Source of the DNA: Geobacillus proteiniphilus
GTDB taxonomy: Bacteria > Bacillota > Bacilli > Bacillales > Anoxybacillaceae
Direction: 5' to 3'
DNA length: 54,179 nt
Assembly: GCF_001908025.1 (NCBI RefSeq)
Contig: NZ_MQMG01000020.1
Location: forward strand, 1-54,179
The translations under genes and the position numbers were made by a program. Positions 51,428-54,179 of the stretch are shown here, piece after piece. The notes beneath the pieces were generated by a model that was not told where the DNA came from, made no database searches, and saw nothing but the letters and a program-made list of their open reading frames with translations. The number at the start of each line of letters is the position of its first letter. The stretch's first letter is position 1.

Positions 51428-51665
51428 CCCAGAAGGGATAACAAGCACATCACAAAATTATTGATATTTCAAGGATGAATGGACCTGCCTGAAAAACGAA
51501 ATAAAAAATCCTTTCTTTCTACCCTGTCAGGGTGCGAAATGTGAGATGTAAACCAAAAGGAGGCTTTTATTTTTATGGCTTGATACATTAAATACTCTCC
51601 CTGTCAATAAAGAGATTGCTTCGGAGAGATGTACCGTATATCATAACGATTTTAGATACCGAAAC

Positions 51666-52304
51666 TTATATCATATGTAGAAACGTTTTAAAGGCTCTAT
51701 ATCCAAAGCTTATACCAAATCCAATCAAAGAAATCCCTGCAGCAACAGATAACCATTTTAGCCACTTTTGACTTATCATTTTTCTTCCCAAATGTACAGA
51801 GAGTGCTACTGTAAAATCCCATAATGCGATCCCCAGAAATATCGCACTACTTTTAGCAAGTGCATGATACCTTTCAATAGAATTCAATTCCATCGCTAAT
51901 ACAGATCCATAGATGCTAACCCAAAAAACAATATTAAGTGGATTCGATATAGCTATAAAGAAGCCAGAAAGATATGATTTGAATAAACCTTCTTTGTTAA
52001 CCTCTCCGGTTATTTCAACCTTTTTAAATGCCTCCTTTATGCTATCATAACCCAAATAACACAAAATTAAGAAACCAGAAAACCACATGATGAGCTGTAC
52101 AACAGATTTTGTTAAAAAAACGGATAAGCCAAAAAAGATGGCAAACATTAGTACAATATCCGCTGACATTCCTCCCAATCCGACAACCCATGAATGAAAA
52201 AATCCGTACTTTATTCCCCGCTTCACCATTTCTATGTTAATAGGACCAATCGGAATTGATAAAGATAAGCCAAGAAGAACCGAAGCAAAAAAACTACTTA
52301 GCAT
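51666..52304 (-). CDS. LysE/RhtB-family amino-acid exporter
   Basis: The 212-residue membrane protein has six hydrophobic segments and the LysE-family start LLGLSLSIPIGPINIEMVKRGIKYGF (about 10-35), with the conserved Pro-x-Gly-Pro, plus AISNPLNIVFWVSIYG (about 118-133) and GIALWDFTVALSVHLGRKM (about 157-175). The family exports lysine, homoserine/threonine or similar compounds. Its AT content is clearly higher than that of the backbone genes, and it stands alone between a tRNA-Arg vestige and the tRNA cluster, so it may have come with a mobile segment. The ATG follows AGGAGAG. Confidence 0.88.
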   Translation of the reverse strand: MLSSFFASVLLGLSLSIPIGPINIEMVKRGIKYGFFHSWVVGLGGMSADIVLMFAIFFGLSVFLTKSVVQLIMWFSGFLILCYLGYDSIKEAFKKVEITGEVNKEGLFKSYLSGFFIAISNPLNIVFWVSIYGSVLAMELNSIERYHALAKSSAIFLGIALWDFTVALSVHLGRKMISQKWLKWLSVAAGISLIGFGISFGYRAFKTFLHMI

Positions 52305-52534
52305 ATATTAATCTCTCCTTTTTTAATGGACACCTCATCACACTTTCTTCATTTGTATCAGGATAATATATACTGTTTCCATTCTCTTTTGTCAGGGTCT
52401 CCATAATCGCCTATATCTGGATGAGGAGGATTTCCTTCAATACAAATAATAACACTAATCATTTTTTATTCAATATTTGTAATTATAATACAAATATAAT
52501 TAACATTCTCTTCATAATATCTTAATGTAAATTA

Positions 52535-52784
52535 GCACATTATTTCAGAATCCCTTTTTCAAATTATTTCAGGAGGATTCGGAAATCATGTGCAAAATTT
52601 TTACGGATTATTCTGGATTTTGCACATTCTTTCGGAACGTTTGCACGCTCTTTCAGATGAAGATTTCTACTCTCACATCATAGACGAGAAGGAACAAAAA
52701 GAATCGCGGCAGGTAGATCAAACCATGGTGGAACTCTATAATGCCTTGTGATCACGGTGCAAAATTCGTGCAAAATTTTTTCGG
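52535..52784. repeat. Array of short repeats resembling transposase-binding ends
   Basis: Variants of GCACATT(C/A)TTTC(A/G)G occur at 52535, 52559 (TCAAATTATTTCAG), 52592 (GCAAAATTTTTACGG), 52622, 52643 and 52770 (GCAAAATTTTTTCGG). Spacing of the better copies is 21-24 bp. Multiple about 20-bp sites of this type mark the ends of Tn7/Mu-like transposons. No transposase is present. Confidence 0.4.
52590..52751 (+). CDS. Possible 53-residue protein inside the repeat array
   Basis: A GTG at 52590 opens a frame reading QNFYGLFWILHILSERLHALSDEDFYSHIID and then a Glu/Lys/Gln-rich helix to TGA at 52749-52751. An AGGAGG lies 13 bp upstream, which is far for this start; an overlapping ATG gives only 31 residues. 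The composition looks protein-like but I know no relative. It overlaps repeats that could equally be transposon end sites. Confidence 0.25.
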   Translation: MQNFYGLFWILHILSERLHALSDEDFYSHIIDEKEQKESRQVDQTMVELYNAL

Positions 52785-52823
52785 ATCCTATCGTTTTTTT
52801 TCGGGATTCCCAAAAAATGAAAA

Positions 52824-52843
52824 ACGACCGCAAACGCGGTCGT
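52824..52843 (-). terminator. Terminator of the tRNA cluster
   Basis: ACGACCGC (52824-52831) pairs with GCGGTCGT (52836-52843), followed on the minus strand by TTTTTCATTTTTT. Confidence 0.9.
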
Positions 52844-52890
52844 ATCAAGGGTTTTGAGGATTTTAACCCGAACGAATCGTATGTAAGTGG

Positions 52891-53043
52891 CGTCCCAGGA
52901 GAGACTCGAACTCCCGACCGACGGCTTAGGGCCGATGCCCCTTCCTCTACAAGCTTACTCGAGAAGATGGATGCGTCGGGGCAACTCGTAGCGGGTTCAT
53001 AGAAGTCATTGCTCGTTGCTCTATCCTGCTGAGCTACTGGGAC
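52891..53043 (-). pseudogene. tRNA-Arg gene interrupted by an about 80-nt insert
   Basis: Both acceptor arms (GTCCCAG at 53043-53037, CTGGGAC at 52898-52892), the D-arm and the T-arm (GGGAGTTCGAGTCTC) are intact and nearly identical to tRNA-Arg at 53193-53266. Between D-arm and anticodon arm an insert carries a long hairpin with arms TGCCCC/GGGGCA (52983-52978 and 52941-52936 on the minus strand). The anticodon loop after it has lost two T residues (GGCCCTAAGCC instead of GGCCTTCTAAGCC), so no normal tRNA can form. Confidence 0.75.
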
Positions 53044-53192
53044 ATCATCGACAGAACACTCCAATATTCCCACTGTCGGCTCTTATAACCAAATAAAAAA
53101 TTCCCCTCTCGCACATGGAATCAATCTTCTTTCCTGGCGATCGGAGAACTTCGTTCCAGCGCCTTTTGCGCGTTCTTTTCGTATGGAAATGG

Positions 53193-53266
53193 CGTCCCAG
53201 GAGAGACTCGAACTCCCGACCGACGGCTTAGAAGGCCGCTGCTCTATCCAACTGAGCTACTGGGAC
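53193..53266 (-). tRNA. tRNA-Arg(UCU)
   Basis: Acceptor GTCCCAG/CTGGGAC, D-arm AGCTCAGTTGGATAGAGC, anticodon loop CTTCTAA (anticodon TCT) and T-arm GGGAGTTCGAGTCTC are all present over 74 nt. CCA is not encoded. It lies between two rearranged copies of itself. Confidence 0.93.
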
Positions 53267-53296
53267 ATAATCAACAGGACACCCCAATATTCCCGC

Positions 53297-53405
53297 TGTC
53301 CCTTCCTCTACAAGCCTACTCAAGGAAGCTTGGTGCGTCGGGACAACTCGTAGCCATTTCGAAGATGACTTTGCTCGTTGCTCTATCCAGCTGAGCTACT
53401 GGGAC
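53297..53405 (-). other. tRNA-Arg 5' half joined to a second copy of the hairpin insert
   Basis: From 53405 the minus strand has the tRNA-Arg acceptor and D-arm (GTCCCAGTAGCTCAGCTGGATAGAGC), then an insert like that at 52936-53015. It holds a 6-bp stem AGTCAT/ATGGCT around the loop CTTCGAA, and ends in a hairpin with arms TGTCCC (53345-53340) and GGGACA (53302-53297). The tRNA 3' half is absent; the leader of the next tRNA-Arg follows directly. Confidence 0.65.
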
Positions 53406-53480
53406 ATGATACGGATCACACTCTAATATCCCCGCTTTAAAACGGGGATCTCTCCGATTACACAATAAAAATAAAAGGAA

Positions 53481-53551
53481 AGCGGGTGATGGGAATCGAA
53501 CCCACGACTTCAGCTTGGGAAGCTGAGGTTTTACCATTAAACTACACCCGC
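53481..53551 (-). tRNA. tRNA-Gly(CCC)
   Basis: Acceptor GCGGGTG/CACCCGC, D-arm AGTTTAATGGTAAAACC, anticodon stem TCAGC/GCTGA with loop TTCCCAA (anticodon CCC), T-arm GTGGGTTCGATTCCC. Length 71 nt. Confidence 0.92.
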
Positions 53552-53596
53552 ATGATCAATATCATTAGGACTTGTCTTAGAAACGACTGCAATAAA

Positions 53597-53625
53597 AATA
53601 TAATCGCTAATTGTTTTTTTGTCAA
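53597..53625 (-). promoter_or_regulatory. Sigma-A promoter upstream of tRNA-Gly(CCC)
   Basis: Minus strand: TTGACA (53620-53625), 17 bp, TATATT (53597-53602). It should drive tRNA-Gly(CCC) and the tRNA-Arg copies after it. Confidence 0.75.
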
Positions 53626-53651
53626 TACCTTTTTTGAAGTTAGTTAATAAA

Positions 53652-53725
53652 CGCGCTCGAGAGGATTCGAACCCCTAACCTTCTGATCCGTAGTCAGATG
53701 CTCTATCCAATTGAGCTACGAGCGC
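53652..53725 (-). tRNA. tRNA-Arg(ACG)
   Basis: Acceptor GCGCTCG/CGAGCGC, D-arm AGCTCAATTGGATAGAGC, anticodon stem TCTGA/TCAGA with loop CTACGGA (anticodon ACG, read as ICG after editing), T-arm GGGGTTCGAATCC. Length 74 nt. Confidence 0.95.
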
Positions 53726-53735
53726 ATGATGGAAA

Positions 53736-53807
53736 AGCGGAAGACGGGACTCGAACCCGCGACCCCCACCTTGGCAAGGTGGTGTTCTACCACTGAACTA
53801 CTTCCGC
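53736..53807 (-). tRNA. tRNA-Gly(GCC)
   Basis: Acceptor GCGGAAG/CTTCCGC, D-arm AGTTCAGTGGTAGAAC, anticodon loop TTGCCAA (anticodon GCC), T-arm GCGGGTTCGAGTCCC. Length 72 nt; 10 bp upstream of tRNA-Arg(ACG), so co-transcribed. Confidence 0.95.
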
Positions 53808-53878
53808 ATCATGAGAAAAATTCATTCCTTCAAAACTAGATAACCGTTGGAAGAAGCCGCTCGCCTGCGCTTTTCTTT

Positions 53879-54179
53879 GTCCAGTTCCAGCGCCTAGCTC
53901 TCTTCTGCCAAATAACCTTCCCCCTCGGGGTGCAAGCACCCCTGCGGGTGAAGAACATTTGGCTTCGAGAGCTAATCGCGGCGCTTCCACTTTTCGTACT
54001 GTCTAGTTCCAGCCGCCATCGGCTCGCGACGCTTCGGTCCTGCTGCGGCGGCGACACATTGCTTACGCTCCTGTGATACCACCCACGCAGAACCAAGCTT
54101 TGCTTGGTTCGAGCCTCCTCGCAGGCCCTCCAGCGCACCTCGCCGATAAGCGGGCGGCCTCCACTTTTCTTGCTAGGTT
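53879..54179. repeat. Two or more tandem folded intergenic repeats beside the tRNA cluster
   Basis: Units begin TGTC(C/T)AGTTCCAGC (53879-53892 and 54000-54013) and end in TTCCACTTTTC or CTCCACTTTTC. Unit 1 (about 121 bp) folds into a long hairpin: AGCTCTC/GAGAGCT and GCCAAA/TTTGGC arms. Unit 2 contains AACCAAGC/GCTTGGTT and GCCGCC/GGCGGC pairs and runs to the window edge. Such repeats are common between genes and rRNA operons in Geobacillus. Confidence 0.6.

Noticed and set aside
52535-52784. CRISPR array
   Set aside because: Repeats are too short and variable, spacing is irregular, and no cas gene is present. No CRISPR array was seen anywhere in the window.
52678-53073. 131-residue minus-strand frame containing VAQQDRATS and GVRVSPGT
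   Set aside because: This is the well-known spurious translation of a tRNA-Arg gene, here with its insert; it is RNA, not protein.
53297-53405. Reading the 5' half plus insert as a functional tRNA-Arg with anticodon TCG
   Set aside because: The anticodon-like stem is good, but no T-arm or matching 7-bp acceptor strand follows.

Overview
The window looks like chromosomal DNA of a thermophilic, spore-forming Bacillaceae, most likely Geobacillus. Reasons: a collagen-like exosporium protein, an H-type small acid-soluble spore protein, an IS1634-type element and a TnpB element of the kind common in Geobacillus, strong AGGAGG ribosome-binding sites, frequent TTG/GTG starts, and a moderately GC-rich backbone broken by AT-rich islands. 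Species was not determined.

Layout. 1-1350: end of a TPR glycosyltransferase and a frameshifted BclB-like exosporium gene. 1.35-2.5 kb: a stand-alone trpB with a clear sigma-A promoter. 2.6-19.6 kb: an AT-rich defence island. It holds a decayed HNH nuclease, a small zinc-cluster protein, an IS1634-family insertion sequence, and a six-gene minus-strand cluster that I read as a DNA phosphorothioation modification/restriction system: dptF-dptG-dptH (SspF/G/H-like restriction) then sspB-sspC-sspD (modification). A hairpin terminator separates the halves, and a winged-helix gene lies beyond a second terminator. No cysteine desulfurase (SspA) is in the window. Note that sspB-sspH are also the traditional names of unrelated Bacillus spore-protein genes, and one of those (SASP H) is also here.

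19.7-26.1 kb: a small membrane protein, an unknown protein, and a minus-strand catabolic cluster (two Gfo/Idh/MocA oxidoreductases, a ThuA-like protein, a sugar isomerase/epimerase) under a LacI-family repressor. Four copies of the same 14-bp palindrome link this cluster to the sugar ABC transporter at 30.2-33.9 kb, so they are probably one regulon for uptake and keto-sugar type breakdown of a glycoside. 26.2-28 kb: a TnpB element inserted in a GNAT gene. 28-30 kb: an MHS-type transporter and a MaoC-like hydratase.

34.3-51 kb: ordinary backbone: glutaminase, two Uma2-family genes, tRNA-Pro(GGG), bioF with a BirA operator, SASP H with a sigma-G promoter, a YhfC protease, an SdpR/SdpI-like pair, a carboxyltransferase pseudogene beside an acyl-CoA synthetase, an HpaB-type hydroxylase, a sodium symporter, an M29 aminopeptidase, and a large TPR/degenerate-GTPase protein.

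51-54.2 kb: a LysE exporter, an array of short transposon-end-like repeats, and a minus-strand tRNA cluster (Arg-UCU, Gly-CCC, Arg-ACG, Gly-GCC). Two rearranged tRNA-Arg copies there carry a related hairpin insert. The window ends in large folded intergenic repeats of the kind found near rRNA operons.
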